64,000 nucleotides of DNA from Hyphomicrobiales bacterium (GCA_017305715.1 JAFKKG010000025.1:62001-126000), one strand, 5' to 3'. Shown: positions 33,628 to 47,620, numbered from the stretch's first letter. The notes: generated by a model from the letters alone, not told the origin. Numbers and translations are program-made.

Positions 33628-34833
33628 TCAGCTTGGTCCGGTCAGGGCAGATGACGACGACGCGGCATGAATGCGGGACTCTGGTTCCGCGCTGATCGCC
33701 TTGCGCAGCCGCCGCAAATGGCCTTCGCCGAACCACGCCAGGAGGCGCGCCAGACGTTGTGCACGCCAGTAGATTCCGTGGTCCAGCGTGACCTTGCGGA
33801 AGCTCAACGCCTTGGCCATCGACCAGCTGTCGCAGGCCTGCTTGACCGGGTCCGCGTAGTACGTCGCGATCTTGGCTTCGGCCATGCCTGCGGTGGCCAG
33901 CCAGGCCGGAATATGGACGTTGCAGAGTTGGGTGACGTCCGTGAACACCTTGTCGGAGCCGGTGCCCGTGACCGGGCAGGTCGCGGCAAAGGCGTCGCCG
34001 ACCAGGACGATGCCAGGCTGGCGATAGCCGGTGCTGACGTAGAGATCGGCCGGCCTGATCTTGACGTCGCTGGACACGGAATATTCGCCGGTGATCCGGC
34101 GCAGCCGCGGCAGCGCGGCATTCATGGTCTCGGCCGGCTTCCGCCGCATCTCGCGCAGCCAGGGATCGTCGGCCTCGCGATAGGCGAACAGATTGGCCCG
34201 CATCTTGTTGCCGACCGGAAACAGCGTCAGATAAGGGACGCGGCCGCTCGGCCGTTCCGAGAAATAGGTCATTGCCGGAAACGCGAAATCAGGGCGGCCG
34301 ACCGGCTCGATGTCGAATCCGATCGAGATCGAGTGGCAGGCGCTGAGGATCTGGCGTTCGATGCCGAGATTGCGGCGCAGTCCGATATTCAACCCATTGG
34401 CCAGCACCACCAGCCGCGCCGAGATCGTTTCGCCGCTGGCCAGCGTGAGTTTCTGGCGGTCGTCGCTGGTCGAGACATCCGTGACCTTGCCGTAGACCAA
34501 TTCGGCGGGTTTGGGGATTTCGGCGCGAATCGCCATGATCAACGCGTCATACATGATGCCGAACTGGTGGCTCGGCCGCTTGTCGAGCAGGTAGCCCGCG
34601 CGCGCGATCCAGTTTTCGCCGCCATAGGTGGCCGAACGCAGCAGCGATTCGGCGAATCCGGTCCTTTGCAAAAGGTCGACCTGGGTGCCGCTGAGCTTTT
34701 CGACGCGAAAATCGAACGGATAATTTTCATGCGGATCGATCAGGAGCGTCGGAATCCCGGCGCGTCCGAGCATCGCGGCTGCGGTCGAGCCGGCGAGGCC
34801 GCCGCCGATAATTGCAATGTCGGTGTACCGCAT
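33628..34833 (-). CDS. FAD-dependent monooxygenase-like protein, copy 2
   Basis: A 401-residue paralogue of the protein at 31096-32301, with the same length and a near-identical start (MRYTDIAIIGGGLAGSTAAA). It keeps the same landmarks in the same order: SARLVVLANGLNIGLRR, GRPDFAFPAMTY, IRPADLYVSTG and GIVLVGDAFAATCPVTGTG. The middle and C-terminal parts differ clearly, so the duplication is not very recent and the two copies may have different substrates or form a heteromer. Its stop is 15 bases from the acyltransferase stop (convergent). A palindrome at 34943-34956 lies about 110 bases before its start. Confidence 0.85.
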   Translation of the reverse strand: MRYTDIAIIGGGLAGSTAAAMLGRAGIPTLLIDPHENYPFDFRVEKLSGTQVDLLQRTGFAESLLRSATYGGENWIARAGYLLDKRPSHQFGIMYDALIMAIRAEIPKPAELVYGKVTDVSTSDDRQKLTLASGETISARLVVLANGLNIGLRRNLGIERQILSACHSISIGFDIEPVGRPDFAFPAMTYFSERPSGRVPYLTLFPVGNKMRANLFAYREADDPWLREMRRKPAETMNAALPRLRRITGEYSVSSDVKIRPADLYVSTGYRQPGIVLVGDAFAATCPVTGTGSDKVFTDVTQLCNVHIPAWLATAGMAEAKIATYYADPVKQACDSWSMAKALSFRKVTLDHGIYWRAQRLARLLAWFGEGHLRRLRKAISAEPESRIHAASSSSALTGPS

Positions 34834-34942
34834 GGGAAATCCCGGCCTCGAAACGCTAGTTTTGCGCCGGGAAAGGCAAACAAAGGCTTAGTTGGCGGCC
34901 GGCTTCGGGGCGGATTCTCCGGGAATCGTGCTTCTGGGTATA

Positions 34943-34956
34943 TTTATCCGGGTAAA
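34943..34956. promoter_or_regulatory. Operator-like palindrome
   Basis: TTTATCC at 34943-34949 and GGGTAAA at 34950-34956 form a 14-base palindrome with one mismatched pair, in an AT-rich patch that stands out from the GC-rich surroundings. It could bind a regulator of the divergent flavoprotein gene or of the str operon. Confidence 0.35.
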
Positions 34957-35084
34957 ATAAGCGAGAATCGTTTATACGCCCGATTCCGCAAACGCGAAGG
35001 GGGCTGCCGATTTTCGCGCGCAATGATTCATGCGAAGTCCTGATTCCGCTATCGCCATAGGCTTTTCCTGCACTGTCGTTTCGC

Positions 35085-35113
35085 TTGACTTACCTACCCA
35101 CGGCTTATAGAAG
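35085..35113 (+). promoter_or_regulatory. Candidate promoter of the str operon
   Basis: TTGACT at 35085-35090, a 17-base spacer and TAGAAG at 35108-35113; TATAGA at 35106 gives a 15-base alternative. It resembles the secE promoter candidate. Confidence 0.55.
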
Positions 35114-35530
35114 ACCCCCACTTCACGACAGGCGGTGAGCGTCGCCAGCGTCGGAACGGAACACCCTTCAAATCCTCACGGACTTAAATCCTGACAGGCT
35201 GACGGGCACCAACCTCGACGAATGCCGCTCAAACGCTGTCGATCATATAGCTAGGCAATGCCAGTGCGATGTTGGTTCTCTTGAGCATGGTCTCTTGAGA
35301 GTGAACTCGGATGCATGACCTCGGTAGCAGGCCGGACAGCGAACGCTGATCGGCCTTCAGTCGCGGTCCTCTGTGGCGTCGAAGCGCTTTCCGCTCAGCA
35401 ATGAGTGGTTGGCGCGATTTCGTTTTGCGTGGGTGTTTTTCGCGCAACGCGGCCGAACGGGACGGCTAGTTCCGAGAAGAATTTGCGAAGCCATTATCGG
35501 GTTCGCGCGAACTAAAGGGTGAAGGCTGAC

Positions 35531-35902
35531 ATGCCGACGATCAACCAGCTGATCGCAAAACCGCGTACGGTGCAGAAGTCGCGCAAGAAGGTGCCGGCGC
35601 TGCAACAGTCGCCGCAGAAGCGCGGCGTTTGCACGCGCGTCTACACCACGACCCCGAAGAAGCCGAACTCGGCGCTTCGTAAGGTCGCAAAGGTGCGTCT
35701 GACCAATGGCTTCGAGGTGATCGGCTATATTCCGGGTGAAGGCCATAACCTTCAGGAGCACTCGGTGGTCATGATCCGCGGCGGCCGCGTCAAGGACTTG
35801 CCCGGCGTGCGCTACCACATTCTCCGCGGCGTCCTCGATACCCAGGGCGTCAAGAACCGTAAGCAGCGTCGTTCGAAGTACGGCGCGAAGCGTCCGAAGT
35901 AA
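35531..35902 (+). CDS. rpsL: 30S ribosomal protein S12
   Basis: 123 residues. The decoding-centre loops [11 protein letters not shown] and KDLPGVRYH carry lysines at the positions where streptomycin-resistance mutations arise, so the sequence is of the sensitive type. The ATG at 35531 gives the usual MPTINQLI start; an upstream GTG is ignored. First gene of the str operon (rpsL-rpsG-fusA-tuf). Confidence 0.99.
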   Translation: MPTINQLIAKPRTVQKSRKKVPALQQSPQKRGVCTRVYTTTPKKPNSALRKVAKVRLTNGFEVIGYIPGEGHNLQEHSVVMIRGGRVKDLPGVRYHILRGVLDTQGVKNRKQRRSKYGAKRPK

Positions 35903-36388
<486 letters not shown>

Positions 36389-36419
36389 CGGCGAAACAAC
36401 GGATTTTAAGGAACACCTC

Positions 36420-38492
<2,073 letters not shown>

Positions 38493-38531
38493 TTGTCGTT
38501 GGCGACAGTCAACGATTAAACGGAGAGTCAA

Positions 38532-39722
<1,191 letters not shown>

Positions 39723-39746
39723 GAAGCGAACAGGAATTGGCGGGTA

Positions 39747-39766
39747 GCGGATGAAATCATCCGCTG
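39747..39766 (+). promoter_or_regulatory. Hairpin in the tuf-rpsJ spacer
   Basis: AGCGGATGA at 39747-39755 pairs perfectly with TCATCCGCT at 39758-39766, with further weak pairing outside. It marks the junction between the str and S10 groups; no T-run, so probably not a full terminator. Confidence 0.55.
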
Positions 39767-39814
39767 CTCGTCAGCCACCATTCGCAAATAAGACGACAAA
39801 GAAAGACAGCGGCA

Positions 39815-40123
39815 ATGAACGGCCAAAATATTCGCATCCGTCTCAAGGCGTTCGACCATCGAATTCTCGATACGTCGACCCGCGAGATCGTGAACACGGC
39901 GAAACGTACCGGTGCTCAGGTTCGCGGACCCATTCCGCTGCCGACCCGCATCGAGAAGTTCACCGTCAACCGTTCGCCGCACGTCGACAAGAAGAGCCGT
40001 GAACAATTCGAGATGCGCACCCACAAGCGCCTGCTCGACATTGTCGACCCGACCCCGCAGACCGTCGATGCCTTGATGAAGCTCGACCTGGCCGCCGGTG
40101 TCGACGTCGAGATCAAGCTCTAG
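39815..40123 (+). CDS. rpsJ: 30S ribosomal protein S10 (NusE)
   Basis: 102 residues, [19 protein letters not shown] to the conserved VDVEIKL end. S10 is both a 30S head protein and the NusE partner of NusB and NusG in antitermination, linking it to the nusG gene of this window. First gene of the S10 group. Confidence 0.99.
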
Positions 40124-40177
40124 AATTTTTTTGGATCGTCCGAACGTTATCGGACAGAAAGAACAGGAAGCACGCCG

Positions 40178-40900
40178 ATGCGCTCCGGAGTGATCGCACA
40201 AAAGGTCGGGATGACACGGGTCTTTACGGAGACCGGTGAACATATCCCTGTGACCGTGCTGAAGCTGGGCAATTGCCAGGTGCTGGGCCACCGCACGACC
40301 GAGAAGAACGGTTACGTTGCGCTGCAGCTCGGTTCCGGGACCCGCAAGACCGTCTATCTGCCCAAGGCAGAGCGCGGCCAGTTTGCGGTGTCCAAGGTCG
40401 AGCCCAAGCGGAAGGTGACCGAGTTTCGCGTGTCGGAAGACGCGCTGATCCCGGTTGGCGCCGAAATTCAGGCGGACCATTTCGTGGTCGGCCAGTTCGT
40501 CGACGTCACCGGCACCTCGGTCGGTAAGGGTTTTGCCGGCGGCATGAAGCGCTGGAATTTCGGCGGTCTGCGCGCCACCCACGGTGTGTCGGTGTCGCAT
40601 CGTTCGATCGGTTCGACCGGCGGACGTCAGGATCCCGGCAAGACCTTCAAGAACAAGAAGATGCCCGGTCACATGGGCGTCGACCGCATCACCACGCTCA
40701 ATCTGCGCGTCGTGCAGACCGACGTCGAGCGTGGCCTGATCCTCGTCGAGGGCGCCGTTCCCGGCTCCAAGGGCGGATGGATCTCGGTGCGCGACGCCGT
40801 CAAGAAGCCGCTGCCGAAGGAAGCTCCGAAGCCCGGCAAGTTCAAGGTCGTGGGCGGAGCCGAGCAGGCTCAAGCGCCGGCCGAGCAGGAGGGCGCGTGA
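40178..40900 (+). CDS. rplC: 50S ribosomal protein L3
   Basis: 240 residues, longer at the C-terminus than the E. coli protein (an [20 protein letters not shown] extension common in alphaproteobacteria). The conserved loop [20 protein letters not shown] contains the glutamine that PrmB methylates in other bacteria. L3 is an early assembly protein near the peptidyl transferase centre. It is followed by rplD after one base. Confidence 0.98.
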   Translation: MRSGVIAQKVGMTRVFTETGEHIPVTVLKLGNCQVLGHRTTEKNGYVALQLGSGTRKTVYLPKAERGQFAVSKVEPKRKVTEFRVSEDALIPVGAEIQADHFVVGQFVDVTGTSVGKGFAGGMKRWNFGGLRATHGVSVSHRSIGSTGGRQDPGKTFKNKKMPGHMGVDRITTLNLRVVQTDVERGLILVEGAVPGSKGGWISVRDAVKKPLPKEAPKPGKFKVVGGAEQAQAPAEQEGA

Positions 40901-40901
40901 G

Positions 40902-41522
40902 ATGGAACTGAAAGTCACGACCCTTGAGGGCAAGGAAGCCGGTTCGGTCCAGCTGTCCGACGAGATTTTCGGCTTGGAGCCGCGCAAGGACATCATCCAG
41001 CGTTGCATCCAGTGGCAGCTCAACAAGCGCCAGGCCGGAACGCACAAGACGCAGGGCCGCGCCGACGTCTGGCGCACCGGCAAGAAGATGTACAAGCAGA
41101 AGGGCACCGGCGGTGCTCGTCACGGCTCGGCCCGCGTGCCGCAGTTCCGCGGCGGTGGCCGTGCATTCGGCCCGGTCGTTCGCTCGCACGCGACCGACCT
41201 GCCGAAGAAGGTGCGCGCGCTGGCGCTCAAGCATGCCCTGTCGGCGAAAGCCAAGGACGGCGGCCTGATCGTGATCGACAACGCCAATCTCGAGGCTGCC
41301 AAGACCAAGGCGCTGGTCGGACATTTCTCGGGTCTCGGCCTGACCAATGCGCTGATCATCGACGGTGCCGAGGTGAATGCCGGTTTCGCGATCGCGGCCC
41401 GCAACATTCCGAACATCGACGTGCTGCCGATCCAGGGCATCAACGTCTATGACATTCTGCGCCGTCACAAGCTGGTGCTGACCAAGTCGGCGGTGGATGC
41501 GCTGGAGGCGCGCTTCAAATGA
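40902..41522 (+). CDS. rplD: 50S ribosomal protein L4
   Basis: 206 residues with the exit-tunnel loop [20 protein letters not shown], the site of macrolide-resistance changes in other bacteria. L4 represses the S10 operon in E. coli; no matching leader can be assigned here. Its stop overlaps the rplW start (ATGA). Confidence 0.98.
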   Translation: MELKVTTLEGKEAGSVQLSDEIFGLEPRKDIIQRCIQWQLNKRQAGTHKTQGRADVWRTGKKMYKQKGTGGARHGSARVPQFRGGGRAFGPVVRSHATDLPKKVRALALKHALSAKAKDGGLIVIDNANLEAAKTKALVGHFSGLGLTNALIIDGAEVNAGFAIAARNIPNIDVLPIQGINVYDILRRHKLVLTKSAVDALEARFK

Positions 41523-41818
41523 AGAATATCGATCCGCGCCATTACGACGTGATCGTTGCTCCGGTCGTGACCGAAAAGGCGACGATGGCGTCCGAGCACA
41601 ACAAGGTTGTGTTCAGGGTCGCCTCCAAGGCGACCAAGCCGCAAATCAAGGAAGCCGTCGAAAAGCTGTTCGACGTCAAGGTGAAGAGCGTGAACACGCT
41701 GGTCCGCAAGGGCAAGACCAAGGTGTTCCGCGGCAATTTCGGTTCGCAGTCGGATGTGAAGCGGGCGGTCGTGACCCTCGAAGAGGGCCACCGCATCGAC
41801 GTCACCACCGGACTATAA
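41519..41818 (+). CDS. rplW: 50S ribosomal protein L23
   Basis: 99 residues, with [10 protein letters not shown] near the start and [15 protein letters not shown] in the middle. L23 sits at the tunnel exit and docks trigger factor and SRP. Overlaps rplD by four bases, implying coupled translation. Confidence 0.98.
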   Translation: MKNIDPRHYDVIVAPVVTEKATMASEHNKVVFRVASKATKPQIKEAVEKLFDVKVKSVNTLVRKGKTKVFRGNFGSQSDVKRAVVTLEEGHRIDVTTGL

Positions 41819-41830
41819 GGCGTTACGACG

Positions 41831-42664
41831 ATGGCATTGAAAACATACAATCCGACGACGCCGGGCCAGCGCCAGCTGGTGATGGTCGACCGTTCGGCGC
41901 TGTACAAGGGCAAGCCGGTCAAGGCGTTGACCGAGGGCAAGCAGAGCAATGGCGGCCGCAACAACACCGGCCGTATCACGGTTCGCTTCCGCGGCGGTGG
42001 CCACAAGAAGGCCTACCGGATCGTCGACTTCAAGCGCAACAAGGTCGATGTTCCCGCGACCGTGGAGCGGCTGGAATACGATCCGAACCGCACCGCGTTC
42101 ATCGCGCTGATCAAGTATACGGATGGTGAGCAGGCCTACATCCTGGCGCCGCAGCGGCTGGCCGCGGGCGACACGGTGGTTGCCGGCAATTATGTCGACG
42201 TGAAGCCCGGCAATGTCATGCCGCTCGGCAACATGCCGGTCGGCACCATCGTCCACAATATCGAGATGAAGATCGGCAAGGGCGGCCAGATCGCGCGTTC
42301 CGCCGGCACCTACGCCCAGATCGTCGGCCGCGACCAGGATTACGTCATCCTGCGCCTGAACTCGGGCGAACAGCGCTTGGTGCACGGCCGCTGCCGCGGC
42401 ACCATCGGTGCGGTGTCGAACCCCGACCACATGAACATCTCGATCGGCAAGGCCGGCCGTACCCGCTGGCTCGGCTGGCGTCCGCATAACCGCGGCGTCG
42501 TCATGAACCCGATCGACCATCCGCACGGCGGCGGCGAAGGCCGCACCTCGGGCGGCCGCCACCCGGTCACCCCGTGGGGCAAGCCGACCAAGGGCAAGAA
42601 GACCCGTTCGAATAAGTCGACCAATCGATTCATCCTCCTAAGCCGCCACAAGCGGAAGAAGTAA
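41831..42664 (+). CDS. rplB: 50S ribosomal protein L2
   Basis: 277 residues. The peptidyl-transferase-proximal C-terminal segment [18 protein letters not shown] includes the conserved histidine. L2 is needed for subunit association and tRNA binding. 12-base gaps on both sides keep it in the S10 transcript. Confidence 0.98.
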   Translation: MALKTYNPTTPGQRQLVMVDRSALYKGKPVKALTEGKQSNGGRNNTGRITVRFRGGGHKKAYRIVDFKRNKVDVPATVERLEYDPNRTAFIALIKYTDGEQAYILAPQRLAAGDTVVAGNYVDVKPGNVMPLGNMPVGTIVHNIEMKIGKGGQIARSAGTYAQIVGRDQDYVILRLNSGEQRLVHGRCRGTIGAVSNPDHMNISIGKAGRTRWLGWRPHNRGVVMNPIDHPHGGGEGRTSGGRHPVTPWGKPTKGKKTRSNKSTNRFILLSRHKRKK

Positions 42665-42676
42665 GGAACGCCGGAC

Positions 42677-42955
42677 ATGGTTCGTTCAGTCTGGAAAGGC
42701 CCGTTCGTCGAAGGCTCTCTGCTCAAGAAGGCAGATGCCGCGCGCGCGTCCGGCCGTCACGACGTCATCAAGATCTGGAGCCGCCGCTCGACCATCCTGC
42801 CGCAGTTCGTCGGCCTGGTCTTCGGTGTCTACAACGGCCAGAAGCATGTGCCGGTCTCGGTCAACGAGGAAATGGTGGGCCACAAGTTCGGCGAGTTCTC
42901 GCCGACCCGTACCTTCCATGGCCATTCTGGCGACAAGAAAGCCAAGAAGGCTTGA
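42677..42955 (+). CDS. rpsS: 30S ribosomal protein S19
   Basis: 92 residues, [19 protein letters not shown], with the conserved [15 protein letters not shown] and [17 protein letters not shown]. It forms the 30S head with S13, which is encoded at 51931. Confidence 0.99.
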   Translation: MVRSVWKGPFVEGSLLKKADAARASGRHDVIKIWSRRSTILPQFVGLVFGVYNGQKHVPVSVNEEMVGHKFGEFSPTRTFHGHSGDKKAKKA

Positions 42956-42965
42956 GGAATAGACG

Positions 42966-43352
42966 ATGAGCAAACCAAAGCGCGAACGTAGCCTCGCGGA
43001 CAACGAGGCCAAGGCGGTGGCCCGGATGCTGCGCGTGAGCCCGCAAAAGCTCAATCTTGTCGCGCAGCTGATTCGCGGCCGGAAGGCATCTGCGGCACTT
43101 GCCGACCTGCAGTTCTCGCGCAAGCGGATCGCGGTCGACGTCAAGAAGTGCCTGGAATCGGCGATCGCGAACGCCGAAAACAACCACGACCTCGAGGTCG
43201 ACGATCTGGTCGTCGCCGAGGCCCATGTCGGCAACGGCATCGTGATGAAGCGCTTTGCGCCGCGCGGCCGTGGCCGTTCGGGTCGTATCTACAAACCGTT
43301 CTCGCACCTGACCATCGTGGTTCGTCAGGTCGAGGCCGAGGCTGGCGCTTAA
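42966..43352 (+). CDS. rplV: 50S ribosomal protein L22
   Basis: 128 residues. The long beta-hairpin that lines the exit tunnel is recognisable ([21 protein letters not shown]). Start [21 protein letters not shown]. It is followed by rpsC after 17 bases. Confidence 0.98.
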   Translation: MSKPKRERSLADNEAKAVARMLRVSPQKLNLVAQLIRGRKASAALADLQFSRKRIAVDVKKCLESAIANAENNHDLEVDDLVVAEAHVGNGIVMKRFAPRGRGRSGRIYKPFSHLTIVVRQVEAEAGA

Positions 43353-43369
43353 GGGCGCGGGAGAAAACG

Positions 43370-44068
43370 ATGGGTCAAAAGATCAATCCAATCGGACTGC
43401 GTCTCGGCATCAACCGTACGTGGGATTCCCGTTGGTTCGCCGGCAAGAACGAGTACGGCAAGCTGTTGCACGAGGACGTCCAGATCCGCGAGATCCTGCA
43501 CAAGGAGCTCAAGCAGGCGGCCGTCGCCCGCATCGTGATCGAGCGTCCGCACAAGAAGTGCCGCGTGACGATCCACTCGGCGCGACCGGGCGTCGTGATC
43601 GGCAAGAAGGGCGCCGACATCGACAAGCTGCGCAAGCGGGTTGCCGACATCACGGCTTCCGACGTCGTCATCAACATCGTCGAAATCCGCAAGCCCGAAC
43701 TCGACGCCACCCTGGTCGCTGAATCGATCGCCCAGCAGCTCGAGCGCCGCGTCGCATTCCGCCGCGCCATGAAGCGCGCGGTGCAGTCGGCGATGCGTCT
43801 TGGCGCCGAAGGCATTCGTATCAACTGCTCGGGCCGTCTCGGCGGCGCCGAAATCGCGCGCATGGAATGGTATCGCGAAGGTCGCGTGCCGCTGCACACG
43901 CTGCGCGCCGACGTCGATTACGGCGTAGCGACCGCTTTCACCACGTTCGGTACCTGCGGCGTCAAGGTCTGGATCTTCAAGGGCGAGATCCTCGAGCACG
44001 ATCCGATGGCCCAGGACAAGAAGATGGCCGAAGGCGACAATACCCGTCCGCGTCGCGACGCTGCTTGA
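43370..44068 (+). CDS. rpsC: 30S ribosomal protein S3
   Basis: 232 residues, [20 protein letters not shown]. The KH domain has [13 protein letters not shown], and the C-terminal domain has [14 protein letters not shown] and [12 protein letters not shown]3 lies at the mRNA entrance and helps helicase activity. A longer in-frame reading that overlaps rplV is rejected because the ATG at 43370 gives the family start. Confidence 0.98.
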   Translation: MGQKINPIGLRLGINRTWDSRWFAGKNEYGKLLHEDVQIREILHKELKQAAVARIVIERPHKKCRVTIHSARPGVVIGKKGADIDKLRKRVADITASDVVINIVEIRKPELDATLVAESIAQQLERRVAFRRAMKRAVQSAMRLGAEGIRINCSGRLGGAEIARMEWYREGRVPLHTLRADVDYGVATAFTTFGTCGVKVWIFKGEILEHDPMAQDKKMAEGDNTRPRRDAA

Positions 44069-44098
44069 GACATTAGAGAAGGTTTGAGGGCGTAAGCC

Positions 44099-44512
44099 AT
44101 GATGCAACCAAAGAAAACGAAGTTCCGGAAGGCGCATAAGGGCCGTATCCACGGCGTTGCGACTTCGGGCGCGACGTTGTCGTTCGGACAATTCGGCCTG
44201 AAGGCGATGGCGCCCGAGCGCATCACCGCCCGTCAGATCGAAGCCGCACGGCGCGCGCTGACCCGTCACATGAAGCGCGCCGGCCGCGTCTGGATCCGCG
44301 TGTTTCCGGACCTGCCGGTGTCGAAGAAGCCCGCCGAAGTCCGCATGGGTTCCGGCAAGGGTACGCCGGAATTGTGGGTGGCGCGGGTCAAGCCCGGCCG
44401 TGTGATTTTCGAGATCGACGGCGTCACGGTGCAGACCGCCAAGGAAGCGCTGTCGCTCGCCGCCGCCAAGCTGCCGATCAAGACGCGCTTCGTCGCGCGC
44501 ATTGCGGAGTAA
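44099..44512 (+). CDS. rplP: 50S ribosomal protein L16
   Basis: 137 residues. Two adjacent ATGs (44099 and 44102); the second gives the common [14 protein letters not shown] start. Conserved [23 protein letters not shown] and [12 protein letters not shown] are present. L16 organises the A-site region of the 50S subunit. Confidence 0.98.
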   Translation: MMQPKKTKFRKAHKGRIHGVATSGATLSFGQFGLKAMAPERITARQIEAARRALTRHMKRAGRVWIRVFPDLPVSKKPAEVRMGSGKGTPELWVARVKPGRVIFEIDGVTVQTAKEALSLAAAKLPIKTRFVARIAE

Positions 44513-44517
44513 CGTTC

Positions 44518-44724
44518 ATGGCCGAGATGAAAACCGCCGACATTCGCGCGATGAGCGACGATCAGAGGGAGGACGCTGTCCTCAACCTGAAGAAAGAGCG
44601 CTTCAACCTGCGTTTCCAGCGCGCCACCGGGCAGCTGGAGAACACCTCGCGGCTGCGTGAAGCCCGCCGCGATATCGCCCGCATCAAGACCATCGCCGCG
44701 CAAGCGCGCGCGAAGAAGAAGTAA
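44518..44724 (+). CDS. rpmC: 50S ribosomal protein L29
   Basis: 68 residues, two long helices ([20 protein letters not shown] and [20 protein letters not shown]) with the conserved [12 protein letters not shown] between. Lies at the tunnel exit beside L23. The ATG at 44518 is five bases after the rplP stop. Confidence 0.97.
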   Translation: MAEMKTADIRAMSDDQREDAVLNLKKERFNLRFQRATGQLENTSRLREARRDIARIKTIAAQARAKKK

Positions 44725-44734
44725 GAGGCCGGAT

Positions 44735-44983
44735 ATGCCGAAACGAACCCTTCAGGGCGTGGTGGTGAGCGACAAGCAAGCCAAGACGGTGGTGGTGCGC
44801 GTCGATCGCCGCTTCACCCATCCGATCTACAAGAAGACGATCCGCCGCTCCAAGAACTACCACGCGCACGACGAGAACAACCAGTTCAAGCCGGGCGACA
44901 TGGTGTGGATCGAGGAGAGCAAGCCGATCTCGAAGTTGAAGCGCTGGACGGTTGTCCGGGGCGAACAGAAGAAAACGGCCTGA
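44735..44983 (+). CDS. rpsQ: 30S ribosomal protein S17
   Basis: 82 residues, [22 protein letters not shown]-fold, with the conserved [19 protein letters not shown] and [18 protein letters not shown]. The last gene of the S10 group; an 80-base spacer precedes rplN. Confidence 0.98.
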   Translation: MPKRTLQGVVVSDKQAKTVVVRVDRRFTHPIYKKTIRRSKNYHAHDENNQFKPGDMVWIEESKPISKLKRWTVVRGEQKKTA

Positions 44984-45063
44984 AGCAAGTCTGGTATCAC
45001 CAGGCTGATTTCGGGAAATTTTAAGCGCGTTCCAGCGCATCAGAAAGAGGACGAGGTGCATCA

Positions 45064-45432
45064 ATGATTCAGATGCAGACCAACCTCGACGTGGCCGATA
45101 ATTCAGGCGCACGCCGTGTCATGTGCATCAAGGTGCTTGGGGGCTCCAAGCGCCGCTATGCCACCGTGGGCGATGTTATCGTTGTGTCGATCAAGGAAGC
45201 GATTCCGCGCGGCAAGGTGAAGAAGGGCGACGTGATGAAGGCTGTCGTGGTGCGGGTCCGCAAGGACATCCGCCGCGCCGACGGCTCGGTCATCCGCTTC
45301 GACCGCAACGCCGCCGTGCTGATCAACAATCAGTCGGAGCCGGTCGGCACCCGTATCTTCGGGCCCGTGCCGCGCGAGCTGCGCGCCAAGAACCACATGA
45401 AGATCATCTCGCTTGCGCCGGAGGTGCTGTGA
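45064..45432 (+). CDS. rplN: 50S ribosomal protein L14
   Basis: 122 residues, [20 protein letters not shown], the standard start, ending [10 protein letters not shown]. Forms an intersubunit bridge with 16S rRNA. First gene of the spc group. Its stop overlaps the rplX start (TGATG). Confidence 0.98.
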
Positions 45433-45746
45433 TGGCTGCCAAGATCCGCAAGGGTGACAAGGTCATCGTGCTGAACGGCCGCGACAAGGGCCGTACCGGC
45501 GAAGTATTCGAAGTCCGTCCCGACGAGAACAAGGCTCTCGTTCGCGGCGTCAACATGGTGAAGCGTCACCAGAAGCAGACCCAGTCCCAGGAAGGCGGCA
45601 TCATCTCCAAGGAGGCGCCGATCCACCTGTCCAACATCGCGTATCTCGGCAAGGACGGCAAGCCGACCCGCGTGGGTTTCAAGATTCAGGCCGATGGCAA
45701 GAAGGTACGCATTGCCAAGAGCTCGGGAGCAGAGATCGATGGCTGA
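45432..45746 (+). CDS. rplX: 50S ribosomal protein L24
   Basis: 104 residues with an N-terminal KOW motif ([21 protein letters not shown]). Early assembly protein. Overlaps rplN by one base and rplE by eight bases, so the three genes are tightly coupled. Confidence 0.98.
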   Translation: MAAKIRKGDKVIVLNGRDKGRTGEVFEVRPDENKALVRGVNMVKRHQKQTQSQEGGIISKEAPIHLSNIAYLGKDGKPTRVGFKIQADGKKVRIAKSSGAEIDG

Positions 45747-46296
45747 TACCGCTTACGTGCCGCGCCTGCGCGCGGAGTATGACAAGAGCATCCGCAGCAA
45801 GCTGACCGAACAGTTCGGCTATGCCAACGTCATGCAGGTGCCGCGTCTCGACAAGGTCGTGCTCAACATGGGCGTCGGCGATGCCGTCAACGACCGCAAA
45901 AAGGCCGAGACCGCAGCCGGCGACCTGTCGCTGATCGCCGGCCAGAAGGCGATCGTGACCTATTCGCGGATCGCGATCGCGACCTTCAAGCTGCGCGAGA
46001 ACCAGCCGATCGGCTGCAAGGTCACGCTGCGCAAGGCCAAGATGTACGAGTTCATCGACCGCCTGGTGAACGTGGCGCTGCCGCGCGTGCGCGACTTCCG
46101 CGGCCTCAATCCGAAGAGCTTCGACGGCCGCGGCAATTATTCGCTCGGCCTCAAGGAGCACATCATTTTCCCCGAAATCGACTTCGACAAGGTTTCGGAA
46201 GCCCGCGGCATGGACATCACGGTTTGCACCACGGCGCAGACCGACGATGAGGCGCGGGCCTTGTTGACCGCTTTCAATTTCCCGTTCCGGCAGTGA
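45739..46296 (+). CDS. rplE: 50S ribosomal protein L5
   Basis: 185 residues, [18 protein letters not shown]. Conserved [36 protein letters not shown] and the [18 protein letters not shown] segment. Binds 5S rRNA with L18. The ATG at 45739 overlaps the rplX end. Confidence 0.98.
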   Translation: MADTAYVPRLRAEYDKSIRSKLTEQFGYANVMQVPRLDKVVLNMGVGDAVNDRKKAETAAGDLSLIAGQKAIVTYSRIAIATFKLRENQPIGCKVTLRKAKMYEFIDRLVNVALPRVRDFRGLNPKSFDGRGNYSLGLKEHIIFPEIDFDKVSEARGMDITVCTTAQTDDEARALLTAFNFPFRQ

Positions 46297-46340
46297 GACG
46301 CCCTTAAAGCCTCTCAAACGCGGAAACCCAGGAGCCAAGC

Positions 46341-46646
46341 ATGGCAAAGAAGAGTTCGATCGAGAAGAACAACCGGCGCAAGCGGATGACCAAGAATGCC
46401 GCCCCGCAGCGCGCCAAGCTGAAGGCGATCATCGCCGACAAGACCAAGCCGATGGAAGAGCGCTTCGCCGCGACGCTGAAGCTTGCCGAGATGCCGCGCA
46501 ACTCGTCGGCGACGCGCATCCGCAACCGCTGCGAGCTGACCGGCCGTCCGCGTTCGGTCTATCGCAAGAACAAGCTCAGCCGCATCGCGCTGCGTGAACT
46601 CGGCTCCAAGGGCCTGGTTCCCGGGCTCGTGAAGTCGAGCTGGTAA
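46341..46646 (+). CDS. rpsN: 30S ribosomal protein S14 (zinc-independent form)
   Basis: 101 residues, [20 protein letters not shown]. The C-terminus [19 protein letters not shown] has a single cysteine, so this is the long form without the CxxC zinc ribbons. Part of the 30S head. Confidence 0.98.
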   Translation: MAKKSSIEKNNRRKRMTKNAAPQRAKLKAIIADKTKPMEERFAATLKLAEMPRNSSATRIRNRCELTGRPRSVYRKNKLSRIALRELGSKGLVPGLVKSSW

Positions 46647-46661
46647 GGGGAGGGTCGTCAG

Positions 46662-47060
46662 ATGTCTACACACGATCCGATCAGCGATCTCATCACCCGC
46701 ATCCGCAACGCGCAGATGCGTTCGAAGTCCAAGGTCTCGACCCCGGGCTCGAAGATGCGCGCCAACGTGCTCGAAGTGCTGAAGTCCGAGGGTTACATCC
46801 GCGGCTATGCCAGCGTCGAACACGCGTCGGGCCGCAGCGAGCTCGAGATCGAGCTGAAATATTTCGACGGCGAGCCGGTCATTCGCGAAATCGAGCGGGT
46901 GTCGAAGCCCGGCCGTCGGGTTTACGCTTCGGTGAAGAACCTGCCGCGCGTGAACAACGGTCTCGGTATTTCGGTTTTGTCGACGCCGAAGGGAATCATG
47001 GCTGACCACGACGCGCGTGACGCGAATGTGGGCGGCGAAGTTCTCTTCACGGTGTTCTGA
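46662..47060 (+). CDS. rpsH: 30S ribosomal protein S8
   Basis: 132 residues, [19 protein letters not shown], with the conserved [20 protein letters not shown] and the C-terminal GGEVLFTVF. In E. coli S8 represses the spc operon by binding near rplE; this has not been checked here. Confidence 0.98.
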   Translation: MSTHDPISDLITRIRNAQMRSKSKVSTPGSKMRANVLEVLKSEGYIRGYASVEHASGRSELEIELKYFDGEPVIREIERVSKPGRRVYASVKNLPRVNNGLGISVLSTPKGIMADHDARDANVGGEVLFTVF

Positions 47061-47075
47061 GGAAGGATTTTAGCC

Positions 47076-47609
47076 ATGTCACGTGTTGGCAAACGGCCCG
47101 TGCCGATCCCGTCCGGTGTGACGGCGACCGTCGAAGGGCAGACCGTCAAGATGAAGGGGCCGAAGGGCCAGCTTCAGTTCGTCGTCCATGACGACGTCGA
47201 GGTGAAGTTCGAGAACGGCGCGGTCAAGGTCGCGCCAAGGCTGGAAACCAACCGGGCGCAGGCCATGTACGGCACCGCGCGCGCGCAGGTCGCCAACCTG
47301 GTCGAGGGCGTCACCAAGGGTTTCGAGAAGAAGCTCGAAATCACCGGCGTCGGTTACCGCGCCGCGTTGCAGGGCAAGAACCTGCAGCTCGCGCTCGGCT
47401 ACAGCCATGACGTCGTCTACGCGATCCCGGAAGGCATCACCATCGCGGTGCCGAAACCGACCGAGATCACGATCACGGGCAACGATTCCCAGCGCGTCGG
47501 TCAGGTCGCGGCCGAGATCCGCAGCTACCGTCCGCCGGAGCCCTACAAGGGCAAGGGCGTGAAGTACGCCAACGAATTCATCTTCCGCAAGGAAGGCAAG
47601 AAGAAGTAA
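47076..47609 (+). CDS. rplF: 50S ribosomal protein L6
   Basis: 177 residues, [15 protein letters not shown], two similar domains, ending with the conserved [20 protein letters not shown]. Located near the sarcin-ricin loop. Confidence 0.98.
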   Translation: MSRVGKRPVPIPSGVTATVEGQTVKMKGPKGQLQFVVHDDVEVKFENGAVKVAPRLETNRAQAMYGTARAQVANLVEGVTKGFEKKLEITGVGYRAALQGKNLQLALGYSHDVVYAIPEGITIAVPKPTEITITGNDSQRVGQVAAEIRSYRPPEPYKGKGVKYANEFIFRKEGKKK

Positions 47610-47620
47610 CGGAGCCGGCC

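Larger units (their letters stand above)
34834..35530. other. Intergenic region upstream of the str operon
   Basis: About 700 bases with no credible gene. It contains an operator-like palindrome (34943-34956) and the candidate rpsL promoter (35085-35113), leaving a leader of roughly 410 bases before rps[13 protein letters not shown]-rich segment around 35375-35465 may fold, but I find no clean hairpin. Confidence 0.55.
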
